The notes beneath the pieces were generated by a model. That model saw only the letters and a program-made list of their open reading frames with translations, was not told the DNA's origin and ran no database searches. A program made the translations under genes and the position numbers. A stretch of DNA of 64,000 nucleotides from Sabethes cyaneus (taxonomy: Eukaryota > Arthropoda > Insecta > Diptera > Culicidae), in contig NC_071354.1 of the NCBI RefSeq assembly GCF_943734655.1, forward strand, positions 5,491,001-5,555,000, in the 5' to 3' direction. Each line of letters opens with the position of its first letter. Position 1 is the stretch's first letter. This document shows, in pieces, positions 11,279 to 22,560 of this stretch.

Positions 11279-12642
11279 TCAGCTTAGTATATTACTCACT
11301 TGGAACGTTCTTCCGATTTCCACATCGTCAGCGGAACAGATAAATTGGCTAGATTCGTTGAAGATCGTGTACCGCATGTTAAGACCCGCACGTATCATAA
11401 CACCTTCTAGCGTTGTTGAACAGGCGATAGGAAATATTTTCGTCTTGTCGAAGTTATCTGCGTGTTTCACACGGGCTTAATATCGCGCCCGATATCCTCA
11501 CACAGACCTGTACACCATCCATCGTAGCCTTAATCAGTTTTGTCAACTTCCCGGGAAAACCGTTTTATCCATAATTTTCCATAACTCTTCACGGTCGATA
11601 GTATCGTAGACGGCCATGACATCTATGGATAAATCCATGGTGCGTAGGAACTTGGTATTCGCGACATTTTTGGAGAATTTATCGCAGCACAAAAATTTGG
11701 TCCGTTGTCGATCGCCCGTCTCCAAACCGGCTTGGTAACTTTCCACGAATTTACTTGCTAGGGGCGTTAGACGGCTAAATATGATCTGAGAAAGCACTTC
11801 ATAGGCGGCGTTGAGAATGGTGGACGTCCGATAGTCCTCGCATTTCAACTCTTAGCTTTTCTTGTATATATTCGACATATTACTCCCTCCTTTCACTCTT
11901 CCGGTAGCTGTTCTATTTCGCAGATTCGGAATATCAGCCGGTACAGGCAGGTAGCCAACCTTTCCTGGCTCATCTTGATAAGCTCCGCTGCGATGCCATC
12001 CTTGCCAGCTGCCTTGTTGTTTTGCCATTCAGGCTTCCACCTTTCGATCACCTCACGTTCATCCGACAAGATCCCTCCGTCTTTATATCGACACGTTTCG
12101 GCTCGCGGCACGAATCCTTTGCGAGATACGTTCAGTTTCTTGTAGAATTTACGCGTTTCCTGAGAGTGATACAGCTGTTCTATGTCCTCGCACTCCATTT
12201 TTCAGGGCGGCGCTTCTTATCCCGGATAAAGTGGGTTTGCTGTCTTCGTTTCTGTCTTTATTGTTCCACGTTTTGACAGGTGCCCTGCTAAAGTATCAAC
12301 GTCCGCATTCTTCTCATCTAACATCCTCTGACATTCCTCGTCGAACCAGTCGTTACGTCGACTCCGCTCAACGAACGCAATGGCAGCTTTCGCTGCGCCG
12401 TTGATGGTTGCTTTAACACTATCCCAGCAGTCCTCGAAAGGGGCTTCGCTTAGCTCTCCCTCCCTTACTTGTGCGTACTCAGTAGCGACCTCAGGTAACT
12501 TAAGTTGTTCCAGATTGTACCGTGACGGGTGACGGTATCGAATGTTGGTAACAACGGAAAGTCGTTGGTGCACTTTAACCATCAAAGAGTAGTGGTCAGA
12601 ATCATTGTTTGCGCGATGATAGGCGACATCGATCATATCCAA
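11279..12642 (-). mobile_element. RTE-like LINE fragment, antisense, decayed
   Basis: Minus-strand pieces run in element order from 12642 down to 11279. First is a linker after the endonuclease (YDMIDVAYHRANNDSDHY, then QLKLPEVATEYAQ). Next is KFYKKLNVSRKGFVPRAETC, then NKAAGKDGIAAELIKM (RT start). CEDYRTSTILNAAYEVLSQI (RT block 2) follows, then a decayed block A (SIDVMAVYDTIDREELW), then FICSADDVEIGRTFQV, the YADD/FADD region, with SADD here. Stops and frameshifts break it. It resembles the RTE-like copies near 1.5, 22 and 54 kb but is not identical to them. Confidence 0.75.
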
Positions 12643-13389
12643 GAAGTGCCTTCTATCAAACCAAAAGTCCTTTAAAAACCCGTGCCTATAAAATTTGCGT
12701 ACGGAAGACGTACGTACACTTGCCGCATTCTAACGGAAGATGTTGCGGAGTATTTTGAGCGGAGTAAAAGCGGAAAGCGACCAGCACTCCTTGGTAATCC
12801 AACAAGCATTTCTCCTGTATGATTGCTTATTAAGGGTTAGTTTTTAGAATATTGACTATATAACGGTTGTATAATCTACTATTCAAATAAAATGTTTGTT
12901 GACGGAATTCGGGACTCGGTTACAGTACTGAGCCGGTCACGTCGCGAGGATGCCGGACAAGATGCTAGACGAAAAGTCCAGAACCAAGTGAAGTGGGACG
13001 AGCTCTTGAAACAGCATGAACCGCAGAAAATTTCGGAAAGGGCATTACAAAAACCACGTCTATGAATTTTGCACAATCGCTTCTTTTGCTTTATTCATAT
13101 TTCAGTCAGCTGTATAATATAGATTGGTTAATGAGCAGAGTATTTTAATTCTATGCCGCCAATTGATAAGAAAACGAGTAAATAATAAAAAGGTTATCAC
13201 AATTAAACATATTAAGAAATAGACAATTCCAAACTATTCAAATGTAAAAAAACTGTGAGTACTTTTAGGAATAGTAAGCCATTAAATTATAAGTACGGTC
13301 TTCGAAAAAAATTTTCGTTATTCTAAAAGCACTTTTGAGCAGCTCATTTACCAAATACGTAAACTCGAACGTATTACTAACGCGATGAA
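12643..13389. other. Intergenic, downstream of the ZAD gene
   Basis: No supported gene. A GC-richer block at 12880-13075 has open frames on both strands but no recognisable domain; it may be a retroelement scrap. The rest is AT-rich and includes the 3' flank of the zinc-finger gene. Confidence 0.4.
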
Positions 13390-15305
13390 TTAAACATATT
13401 CAAATCCGGGGCCTTGTGGCGGCACATCACATGTTGGAATTTGCTGTTCTACCGCCACGGTTGTGTGGTTCTTCTTTTCGTGAACATTTTTTTCGTGCGC
13501 CAGCATACTCCACTTCAGCTTAAATCTGAAAGAAAATAATATTTCAAATTATTCCTTTCAAATTCTTTTATTTTAAAGAATAAAATTCAACACACTTTTT
13601 CCCGCAATATTTGCACTCGTGGGGAAACACTTCCGTATGCACAACGGTGACATGTTGCTTCAGATACTGGCGCATCGTGAATCCTTTCCCGCAAAATTGG
13701 CAAATGTGCGACTTGGTGTGCATATGCTTGCGCTTGTGGTAGTTGATCACCTTGATGGCACCCCGAATATTTCGGCCACAGATATCACATTTGTACGTTG
13801 GCACGCCGTTTTCACTGTGAATTCTTTTCACATGCGATATTTGGTTGACCCTGCTGTAGAATGTTAGTTCACATCCTTCGGCAGGGCACGAGTACGGTTT
13901 TATGCCTGAAAAGAAGCTTAGTTGTAAAGAAAATCTTACAACCGTGCGATTGAAAAATACCTAAATGGCGATTTTTGTGCGATTCGGCTGCTTGGGGACA
14001 CACCCGCTGTCCGCAGAGGTCGCACAGCTCTTGGCGGGGATCGTGTTCTTTGCTGGATGCCGACGGCGTAGCCTTTTCCTTCGAAGACTTCCGCGTTCTT
14101 TTCGGTTTGGGGCTCAAAGATTCATTGTTTTTCGATTTCCTATTTTTTCTTGGTGCTTTCACCGGCTTTTCAAAATCATCGTTCCTTCGCTTGCTTCTTT
14201 TCTTGGTTTTCTTTTGAGTTATATAATCTTCGTTCTCAGAATCTGATGATGACGAAAATCTCGAAACATCACCGTCTAGTAGAAAATCCATTTCAGATTC
14301 CGGTTCTGGTTGACTATTACTTATGAGGGTAGTAATAGGTTCACTAGAAAAAACTTCTGCCTTAATGGAATCCATACACTCACTGGTTTCTCCCGCATCA
14401 ATTACTGCAGAAACTATTTGATGAACATCATCTACCAGATTTGTAGATGTCATTTGTGATAGTTCGACATTTTCAGTAGAATTATCTTTCTTCGAATCAG
14501 CAGCACTTCGTCTTTTCGAAAACTCTTGATAGATGCAATCAACCTGATTTTTGTGCTGCTCCACTACGGTCCGGCATTTAGCAATAGCTTCCACGCAATC
14601 GGAATCATCCCATCCTTCACTTTCCAAGTACATTCTCTCACCCAGCAACAAATTTTTCGCTTTCGCTACTGCTTCCTTGAAATCCAACATAATATCCAAC
14701 AAGTTTAAACAGTTACAGCATGCTAACGGGTACGCGTCGCCCGGGAAGATCTTGATTCTAAACGCTGCAAGCGCCTTGGATTTATGTTTTGTAAGGATTA
14801 TTTTCAGATTACTTCGTGCAACTCTCCTCAAACAGAATCGACATTGTGGAACGACAGTCTCACCGTAAACCGGATCGATCGGTTCGTTTTCACCCGCAAT
14901 CGATGGCACATTCACTCTCGTGGCAACATTATCGTCGATATCCTCCGGTTTCACTTGAACGGCCCGCGTCCTAGTGTATCGCCGTTTGACTTTACCCGCA
15001 ATGCTGAAATAGTTTAGGTGCGTTATTAATAGCACGACAGATCGTGAAAATCTATTTTCGCTCGTATTGAATACTTGGTATCAGAGATTCGATCGAGTCA
15101 GTCGATCGGAAAATAGATACATTGTAATCAAGGGTAAGACCGATAAATACCTGCCCATGTCAGTATTAGAATTGAACATATTTTCATCACTGCTGCTGCT
15201 CCTGCTGCTAGCGTTGTCCGGCTCCGTTTTGATGTCGACCAACTCAAAGGACAGCTCTTCCTTAACTTTCCGTGCGCCTCGGCGGAAGCGCCGCGAGTTT
15301 TCCAT
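13390..15305 (-). CDS. ZAD-C2H2 zinc-finger protein A
   Basis: Four exons, complement(13390..13525, 13596..13905, 13961..15003, 15151..15305), give a 547-residue protein with GT-AG introns and matching phases. Exon 1 (ATG at 15305) encodes MENSRRFRRGARK and an IKTEPD sumoylation-like motif. Exon 2 carries the ZAD domain, with zinc cysteines CRFC at 106-109 and CCNC at 147-150. An acidic/basic linker follows, with two KR-rich stretches likely to be nuclear signals, and then the first C2H2 finger (CDLC, about 379). Exons 3 and 4 carry fingers 2-5; the last one is split by intron 3 inside GKK|FKLKW. Known for the family: nuclear DNA binding with ZAD dimerisation. The target is unknown. It is a close paralogue of genes B, C and D near 26.5-32.4 kb. 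Confidence 0.93.
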
Positions 15306-15860
15306 TGCACTTTGCCCACTTAGACTGAGCTAATACTACGAAAATTATTAGTTTAGTTTATTGAAAATTTTGTTTTATTTTGCTTGTTTAGTGGAGAAAC
15401 GACAGTATTTTTGTATAGGAGCGATAACAGTGACGGACACAAACATGAATACATGAACATGAATGACAACCATGATGACAACATTATCATAAACTGCGGA
15501 CTTGCGGAGTCAAGAAAGCATGCTATAAAAAATTATAGCTTGTGTTTCATGGACAGAGCAACACTCAGGAGAAAATGACATATTCACATATTTAAAACTT
15601 TACTTCAATTATTTTTACGTTAGCTTAATCGATTCTGCCTATTTTAAAAGCAGTTTTTTTTTGTTTGAAACGAAAATTTTGTTCATGAAAATATCTTTGC
15701 TTTGTTCAGATTGACAAGAAGAATGCAATAAATACATTTTTATAAACAGAACCCCGCTTTTGGGCCTAAAAACTGCTTCCGAAATTGATGGGCTCTCCGA
15801 CGAAACGGTAATGACTGCTAATTTCCCGTTAAAAGCTGTTGAAATAAAGCAATGGAATTA
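15306..15860. other. 5' flank of ZAD gene A
   Basis: Promoter and upstream side of gene A, AT-rich, with no coding frame I can support. The Ty3 element starts just beyond, after the TATAC target site. Confidence 0.4.
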
Positions 15861-15865
15861 TATAC

Positions 15866-16110
15866 TGTTGTATCCATAAAAATAATTAAACTGTACACCT
15901 TCGTGCACAGTACTTTGTAATGTGAACAGATAGAATTAAATAATCTCTGGTAGCACTGTCGTGTTACGAGCATAGTCTGGATAAACAGAATAGTAAATAA
16001 AGCCTGCTGATCGAACTCAGCAGTTTAGTTTTATGTTACAACTCGAAGTACAAACGCGTGTGCTTATTCGGACCTATAAGAAGAACCTCCCTGAAGTTTC
16101 AGCTTTATTA
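15866..16110 (+). repeat. 5' LTR of the Ty3-type element
   Basis: 245 bp, starting TGTTGTATCC and ending AGCTTTATTA. It contains AATAAA at 15996-16001, a likely polyadenylation signal near the R/U5 border. By eye there is no difference from the 3' LTR, which lies exactly 5300 bp downstream. Confidence 0.95.
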
Positions 16111-16112
16111 AG

Positions 16113-16122
16113 TGGCGACGAG
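16113..16122 (+). promoter_or_regulatory. Primer-binding site (tRNA-Ser)
   Basis: TGGCGACGAG begins two bases after the 5' LTR. It is the complement of the last ten bases (CTCGTCG plus CCA) of the conserved tRNA-Ser(GCT) 3' end as I know it. Serine tRNA is a primer reported for mag-type Ty3 elements. Pairing stops after ten bases. Confidence 0.75.
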
Positions 16123-16896
16123 AAAAGTGGAAAATTAAAAGTGTAACCGGTAGTGTTTGCTTCGGAAAGCAGAAACCATTGTTGCAGCGGCGTACTGCAC
16201 CTAGTGGATTTAGGCAATTTAGTGTGCGAGAAAAACAGCAAAAGTGCAAAAGTCCGTGGCTTTGATTGCGTTTTCGCAGCCGGACAGTGTACAGATTTAG
16301 TTTGCAGCTGTTTTGTATTCAGCTGGTGTCTGCGTAAGTGGTAAAAAACCGCTTTTGCGTCCGCTGTGTTGCGCCATATTTTTATGCTAGGGGAAGAATA
16401 GATTATTTTGTGATTCTTTTATTTCGGATACCGCCATTATTTAATATAATTATTTGCCAAATAAAGAAATTTTTTCTTGCCATTTTGTGTTAACAAAGGC
16501 TGCAGTTGCTTTTTTGTTTAAAACAAATAATTTTGACAGCTTTGTTTCATTGTTTTCCTTTTTCTATTTACCAATAGGTTTTTAAATCTCACTGGTTCTT
16601 TGGAAAATTGCCGACAAATCATCCAGTAGGACAAACGACCGGATTATTTTAATTCAGAGCGGACCAAGCTCCATGAAACGTTTAAAGACGGCTACTGGAT
16701 AGATCTTCTGGACATTTTGAATCAACCGGGTGCAGCCTGAATAGTTTTTGCAGCGTTAAAAAAAAGAGGATTGAGCCAGCGAGTCTGGTCAGAATATTTC
16801 TTTGACAGACTTTTGCGGTCAAGAGTATACCGGTATCTGGTAAGCGTTTTCAATTCTTTTTTATTGGTTCAATTAAGTGATATATCTTAATAGATA

Positions 16897-19800
16897 ATGG
16901 CTTATAGCGGTGAAAGTTCTCGCCAGAGTGGCAGCATTTTAATTGGCTCAATAGAGCCATATGTAGTAGGATCGTCTTTCGTTAACTACTCTGAAAGGCT
17001 TGATTATTTATTTCAAGTAAATGGAATTACTGACGTTGCTAAACAAAAAGCCCTTTTTGTTACGTTAAGCGGTTCTGCGGTTTACGATGAGCTTAAGCTT
17101 CTTTACCCATCTTCGGAAGATCTTAAGCAAGTTACGTATGCAGACATTTCTAAAAAACTTAGAGAGCGTTTTGATCGTGTTGAGTCTGATCTTATCCAAA
17201 GGTATAAATTTTATAACCGGGTACAAGGTCCTAACGAAAAAGCGGAGGATTTTGTGCTTGCAGTGAAACTGCAAGCCGAGTTCTGCGCTTTTGGAGAGTT
17301 TAGGGAAACGGCTATCCGCGACAAATTAGTAATGGGGGTTTATGATCAGTCCCTCCAACAAAAACTATTGAATGAAGACACTCTCAGTTTATCAACGGCG
17401 GAGAAGATGATTGTAAACTGGGAGCTGGCCGGTGCTCGTGCAAGAATGATCAATGATCGTAACGGTGGCCAAGTTGCGTCGATTAGAGGGCGTTTAGGTC
17501 GAAGGGACTTACACGATAATGGCCGTAGCAGAAGTAGAAGCCGCGATAACGGTTATAAGCGGCGATGGCAGAGTAGAAGTACGGAAGGAAGACAAACGGG
17601 GCGCTATGCGAATATGATCTGCGATTTTTGTGGCTTGAAGGGCCACATCAAGCGTTCTTGCTTTAAAAGGAGGAAAATGCAGAGGCAATCGGTGAAATTT
17701 GTTGACGGCAGGGCGGACGTGACTTTTGGTGACGATAAAATAGCCGACATGTTCAACCAGTTGAATGCGGACATGAACGATACGGACAGCGACAGTGACT
17801 CAGGTGACTATAGATGCATGCAGGTGTCTTCCGTAAATAGATTTAGCAGTGCATGTTTTTTGCAAGTATTTGTGCAAGGTAAACGATTAAAAATGGAAGT
17901 TGACTGCGGGTCTGCAGTGTCAGTAATCGGTTCAGATCTTTATAAAAAAATATTTAGCATACCTTTACAGAAAACAAAAAAGGATTTGGTTGTGATTAAT
18001 GGTTCTAAGCTTGATATTTTGGGAAAAATTGACGTAATGGTACAGTTGAATTCCATTAAATGTATGCTACCGTTATTTGTATTGAAATGTGATCATGAAT
18101 TCATTCCGTTACTAGGACGTACGTGGTTGGATGTATTTTTTCCCAAATGGAGGGAATATTTTATGAATACTTCACAGGTCAACAATATTGAATTGTTAAA
18201 TCTGGTTGATAATTTTTTGATGGATATCAAAAAGCAATACTCAAATGTTTTTACTAAAGATCTGTCTTCACCGATTGTAGGGTTTGAAGCGGATATTGTT
18301 TTGAAGGAAAATACTCCTATTTTTAGAAAAGCTTACGAGGTCCCATATAGGCTTAGAGAAAAGGTGGTCGAACATTTGGAAAAGTTGGAGAAGGAAAATG
18401 TTATAACTCCTATCCAAACAAGTGAGTGGGCTTCTCCAGTCGTTGTTGTACCTAAAAAGAATGGTGAGATTAGGATGGTGATAGATTGTAAGGTTTCAAT
18501 TAACAAGGTGATAATTGCGAATAGCTATCCCTTACCATTAGCGCAGGATATTTTTGCAAATCTAGCGGGTTGTAAGGTTTTTTGTGCCCTTGATTTGGAA
18601 GGTGCATATACTCAACTGAGATTGTCAGAAAAATCAAGAAAATTTGTAGTTATTAACACGATCAAGGGACTTTACACTTACAACAGGTTACCACAAGGCG
18701 CTTCATCAAGTGCAGCAATATTTCAACAGGTCATGGATCAAGTTTTGACTGGGTTAGAGAATGTTCGCTGTTATTTAGATGATGTACTTATTGCAGGAAG
18801 GGACATACACGACTGTCGGAGAAAGGTTTTTGCGGTTATGGAGAAGTTGTCTCAAGCTAATATCAAGGTCAATTGGAGTAAATGTAAATTTTTTATGAAT
18901 TCTCTTCCATATCTAGGTCACATTATTTCTGAAAAGGGTTTGCTTCCTTGTCCGGAAAAACTGGCAACAATTAGGGAAGCAGCTGTTCCAAAGAATGTGA
19001 CTGAACTGAAGGCGTTTTTAGGGCTCGTGAATTATTACGGCAAATTTGTACCCCACTTATCTTCGAAGCTTAGTAGTTTATACAGGTTATTAAAAAAGGA
19101 CGTAAAGTATGTGTGGGATGAGAACATAAACAAGGCTTTCGTTAGGTGTAAAGATGAGCTACTTAATGCTAATATTCTAGAATTTTATGACCCTATAAAA
19201 CCAATAGTTGTTGTTTCGGACGCTTCAGGATATGGTTTAGGAGGAGTGATTGCGCATGACATTAACGGAATTGAAAAGCCTATTTCATTCACATCCTTTT
19301 CTCTTAACAGTGCTCAAATGAAGTATCCTATACTCCATTTAGAAGCTTTAGCCTTGGTTTGTACGGTGAAGAAATTTCACAAATATTTATATGGTCAAAA
19401 GTTTGTAATATACACAGATCACAAACCTTTAGTAGGAATCTTTGGCAAAGCAGGAAAGAATGCGATCTTTGTTACTCGGTTGCAGAGATATGTTTTAGAG
19501 ATGGCTATTTACGATTTTGAAATCAGATATAGACCGTCTGAGAAAATGGCAAATGCTGATTTCTGCTCACGTTTTCCATTGAATCAGGCTGTTCCAGAAC
19601 AATTTGATAAAGAAATCGTGAAAAGCATCAATTTTAGCCAAGATTTTCCTGTTGATTTCTCCCAAGTTGCCAATGAAACAAGCAGGGACGAATTTTTGCA
19701 ACAAGTTATATATTATATGCAGAATGGTTGGCCAGAAAGAGTGGACAAGCGTTATGCTCATGTTTTCTCTAATGGTATAGATTTGGAAATTTTAAACAAT

Positions 19801-21084
19801 TGTGTATTATTTCAGGATAGAGTTATAATACCTAAAAGCATGCAGAATGGAATTTTGAAATTATTGCATGCCAATCATTCAGGGGTTGTAAAAATGAAAA
19901 AGTTAGCTCGTAGAGCAGTTTTCTGGTTCGGGATTAACTCAGATATTGAAAAATATGTCGGGGCTTGCGAATCTTGCAGCAGAATGGCTGTGGTTCCCAA
20001 ACAAAAAACCAGTTCTTCTTGGATTCCTACTAAGAAACCATTTAGCAGAATTCATGCTGATTTCTTCCATTTTGACCACAAAATATTTTTATTGATTGTG
20101 GACAGTTATTCAAAATGGATCGAAGTTGAGTATATGAAACATGGAACCGATGCAAAAAAAGTTTTAAGAAAATTTGTGGGAGTATTTGCTAGATTTGGGT
20201 TGCCAGATGTAGTGGTGACTGATGGTGGTCCTCCATTTAATTCTTGTGATTTCATAACATTTTTGGAAAGGCAGGGAATTAAGGTTTTGAAAAGTCCTCC
20301 TTACAATCCTTCTAGTAACGGTCAGGCGGAGCGATCAGTGAGAATTGTAAAGGAGGTTTTAAAGAAATTTATGTTAGAACAGGAAGTCAAAAGATTAGAT
20401 GTTGAGGATCAAATTAGTTTGTTTCTGATGAACTACAGAAATACATGTTTAGCGTCTGAAGGGGATTTCCCATCAGAAAGGATATTTAGGTATAAGCCCA
20501 AAATGTTAATAGATTTGCTAAATCCTATTCACAGTTATAAATATCAGTTAGCTGAACCAACCCCATCCAATGATGTAACTAAACCAAAGATCATTGAGCA
20601 AGATAAAGTACAGCTCAAGGAACCATTAGATAAACTGACGATCGGTGATGTGGTTTACTATAAAAATCACAATCCCAAAGATTTTAGTAGATGGTTAAAA
20701 GCATCCTATTTACGGAAACTTTCTAAAAACATTTTTCAGGTGTCGGTTGGAAACGTCGTCATCACGGCGCATCGTAGTCAACTTAAACCAGCGAAATATT
20801 CACCTGCTAAGGCGTGCGGAATAGTTTTCCCTGGCGCTAGCAGCGATAAGGAGGTGCGTGTCGAAGGTACCAACCGCAAGCGAAGTTTTCGCTCAACAAG
20901 TTTTTGCAACGAGGAAGTGTTTCGAGGGTTCGAAGAACCCGCCATCAAGAATCGGAGAATGGAGTCGTCTAATGAAGATCGAAGAGAAGCAGCAGGCATT
21001 ACAACTCCTACTTTAAGGAGATCGAAGCGTTTGAAAAAAGCTAAAATCGAACGAAATTTTATATATGGAAATGCTTGTAAATGA
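16897..21084 (+). CDS. Gag-Pol polyprotein of the Ty3-type retrotransposon
   Basis: A single 1395-residue frame. The Gag part (1 to about 235) is followed by an RS/RD-rich basic stretch and one CCHC knuckle starting at C242 (CDFCGLKGHIKRSC). The aspartic protease core reads VDCGSAVSVIG, with catalytic D336; the usual DTG/DSG is DCG here. The RT has VVPKKNGEIRMVIDC, LDLEGAY (block A), the LPQGASSS motif and YLDD at 626-629. RNase H has D775 and the YTDHKPLVG motif. Integrase has an H-H-C-C zinc site from H991 and D1055, D1109 and E1145 (DD35E). The C-terminal tail is basic. All catalytic blocks are uninterrupted. The ATG at 16897 lies 774 bases after the primer site. No frameshift or stop separates gag from pol. 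Confidence 0.95.
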   Translation: MAYSGESSRQSGSILIGSIEPYVVGSSFVNYSERLDYLFQVNGITDVAKQKALFVTLSGSAVYDELKLLYPSSEDLKQVTYADISKKLRERFDRVESDLIQRYKFYNRVQGPNEKAEDFVLAVKLQAEFCAFGEFRETAIRDKLVMGVYDQSLQQKLLNEDTLSLSTAEKMIVNWELAGARARMINDRNGGQVASIRGRLGRRDLHDNGRSRSRSRDNGYKRRWQSRSTEGRQTGRYANMICDFCGLKGHIKRSCFKRRKMQRQSVKFVDGRADVTFGDDKIADMFNQLNADMNDTDSDSDSGDYRCMQVSSVNRFSSACFLQVFVQGKRLKMEVDCGSAVSVIGSDLYKKIFSIPLQKTKKDLVVINGSKLDILGKIDVMVQLNSIKCMLPLFVLKCDHEFIPLLGRTWLDVFFPKWREYFMNTSQVNNIELLNLVDNFLMDIKKQYSNVFTKDLSSPIVGFEADIVLKENTPIFRKAYEVPYRLREKVVEHLEKLEKENVITPIQTSEWASPVVVVPKKNGEIRMVIDCKVSINKVIIANSYPLPLAQDIFANLAGCKVFCALDLEGAYTQLRLSEKSRKFVVINTIKGLYTYNRLPQGASSSAAIFQQVMDQVLTGLENVRCYLDDVLIAGRDIHDCRRKVFAVMEKLSQANIKVNWSKCKFFMNSLPYLGHIISEKGLLPCPEKLATIREAAVPKNVTELKAFLGLVNYYGKFVPHLSSKLSSLYRLLKKDVKYVWDENINKAFVRCKDELLNANILEFYDPIKPIVVVSDASGYGLGGVIAHDINGIEKPISFTSFSLNSAQMKYPILHLEALALVCTVKKFHKYLYGQKFVIYTDHKPLVGIFGKAGKNAIFVTRLQRYVLEMAIYDFEIRYRPSEKMANADFCSRFPLNQAVPEQFDKEIVKSINFSQDFPVDFSQVANETSRDEFLQQVIYYMQNGWPERVDKRYAHVFSNGIDLEILNNCVLFQDRVIIPKSMQNGILKLLHANHSGVVKMKKLARRAVFWFGINSDIEKYVGACESCSRMAVVPKQKTSSSWIPTKKPFSRIHADFFHFDHKIFLLIVDSYSKWIEVEYMKHGTDAKKVLRKFVGVFARFGLPDVVVTDGGPPFNSCDFITFLERQGIKVLKSPPYNPSSNGQAERSVRIVKEVLKKFMLEQEVKRLDVEDQISLFLMNYRNTCLASEGDFPSERIFRYKPKMLIDLLNPIHSYKYQLAEPTPSNDVTKPKIIEQDKVQLKEPLDKLTIGDVVYYKNHNPKDFSRWLKASYLRKLSKNIFQVSVGNVVITAHRSQLKPAKYSPAKACGIVFPGASSDKEVRVEGTNRKRSFRSTSFCNEEVFRGFEEPAIKNRRMESSNEDRREAAGITTPTLRRSKRLKKAKIERNFIYGNACK

Positions 21085-21150
21085 TTACTATCGAATTTAA
21101 TATTTTTTCAAATTATAATTGTAAACATAGATTTAGCTAACATTATATCT

Positions 21151-21164
21151 AAAAGGGTAAAGAG
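21151..21164 (+). promoter_or_regulatory. Polypurine tract
   Basis: AAAAGGGTAAAGAG sits one base before the 3' LTR and would prime plus-strand DNA synthesis. One T interrupts the purine run. Confidence 0.7.
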
Positions 21165-21165
21165 T

Positions 21166-21410
21166 TGTTGTATCCATAAAAATAATTAAACTGTACACCT
21201 TCGTGCACAGTACTTTGTAATGTGAACAGATAGAATTAAATAATCTCTGGTAGCACTGTCGTGTTACGAGCATAGTCTGGATAAACAGAATAGTAAATAA
21301 AGCCTGCTGATCGAACTCAGCAGTTTAGTTTTATGTTACAACTCGAAGTACAAACGCGTGTGCTTATTCGGACCTATAAGAAGAACCTCCCTGAAGTTTC
21401 AGCTTTATTA
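21166..21410 (+). repeat. 3' LTR of the Ty3-type element
   Basis: 245 bp, identical by eye to 15866-16110. It is followed directly by TATAC, the target duplication. AATAAA lies at 21296-21301. Confidence 0.95.
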
Positions 21411-21415
21411 TATAC

Positions 21416-21775
21416 CTGCGATATCTCATTCGTGCCTGGTGGCCTGACAAGTGCCAATAGCAGAATTAGCAAAAGAAATTCATGAATGTTGGCGGCGGAA
21501 GTGGATCAAACACACTTTGAGAAAAAGGGCGAGGCGAACAAGATCTGCAGAGCAGTACTCGCTTCGATTTCTCAAGGACAGCGTAGGAGGGGCAGAAGAC
21601 CCAGGAGCTCATTGGCGACGCAACTTAGCCAACGACATCTGGGCTGTTGACGAAAACCTGTCCCGACGGCCGGTAAAAACCATAGCTTGTAACCGTTGGC
21701 AGTGGAGATCTCTGATCTCATCCCTTTGTTTTCCTGGACCGGCGGACATGGACACATAAATAAGCAAGTCTCAGA
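21416..21775 (+). mobile_element. RTE-like LINE, 3' end only
   Basis: The plus strand encodes LRYLIRAWWPDKC, then after frameshifts RKWIKHTLRKRARR, and further on AHWRRNLANDIWAVDENLSRR and RWQWRSLISSLCF. This is the C-terminal region of the same RTE-like family as the copy at 22.6-26 kb. It ends with GGCGGACATGGACACATAA near 21740-21760, the same terminal unit that is tandemly repeated at 25897-25965. It is 5'-truncated, and the Ty3 element has inserted at its 5' edge. Confidence 0.8.
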
Positions 21776-22560
21776 AGCTCAGAACCTACAAATCACTTTC
21801 AACCTGGTCGAGCCATCATGCACGTTGAGCCACCTGTTCCTGGTGCCGGTGGAGTTGAACAAAACTTTTTTCGTCGCACGGGTAGGGTCACTCTCCCCTT
21901 TCAGTTTGTACTCCGCCATCATATATCGTCCCCAGCACCTTCCGCTCGAAGACGGCAAGGGTACGTATTTTGTACATTCTCCACTTCGTACGGCGGCATA
22001 TGCATAGCGTTTTGCGAAGGGCAAAGTAGACCCGATATCCTGCTTGAATGCGCCGCTGGATTTCCTAACTAGTGTTGTTGTTTGCGCCAACGTCAATGGT
22101 CAACGTTTACCGTCCGTGGGAAGCACGCGTTTGAATCTGTTCCTTTCATGTATTTGATCTTCGACGCATTTACCTTTAGTCCAATCATTCTAGACTCTGC
22201 CTTCAGTCTGGCCTAAATTGCCTCTTTCATCGCAAAGTTCCTGGCTATGATAACCAAGTCATCTGCAAAGGCGGCCAACTGCGAGTTGAACAGAATGCAG
22301 ATTAAACCGTCATCTTGACTCTTTCGACTGTATCGTATGCTGCTTTGAAATCAATAAAGATGTGATGTGCGGGAATGTTCTACTCCCAACATTTCTGCAA
22401 GATCTGTCGAATGGAACGTTGTAGGCGATATTTACTACTGGTGACAGCAGTATTATATACCGCGATAGTTGCACCAACCATCTTTTTTATATATGAGACA
22501 AATCACTGCTTCTATGCATTCCTCCGGTAGCATTTCCTCCTACCAAAACTTGGAAATAAA
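21776..22560 (-). mobile_element. RTE-like LINE fragment, antisense, decayed
   Basis: Minus-strand pieces include FNSQLAAFADDLVIIARNFA near 22310-22230 (the catalytic box in FADD form) and GLKVNASKIKYMKG near 22190-22130. A C-terminal region then reads MMAEYKLKGE, and TGTRNRWLN runs down to 21800. It is a second RTE-like family, opposite in strand to its neighbours, with many frameshifts. Confidence 0.7.

Larger units (their letters stand above)
15861..21415 (+). mobile_element. Complete Ty3/gypsy (mag-like) LTR retrotransposon with target duplication
   Basis: The 5545-bp element spans 15866-21410. It has two 245-bp LTRs that I read as identical, a primer-binding site, one long gag-pol frame and a purine tract before the 3' LTR. 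The 5-bp duplication TATAC lies at 15861-15865 and 21411-21415. Identical LTRs and an open 1395-codon frame mean a very recent insertion. The right flank is the 5' edge of an RTE-like LINE copy. There is no env frame. The serine-tRNA primer site and single gag-pol frame fit the mag lineage of Ty3 elements; the lineage is inference. Confidence 0.95.
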
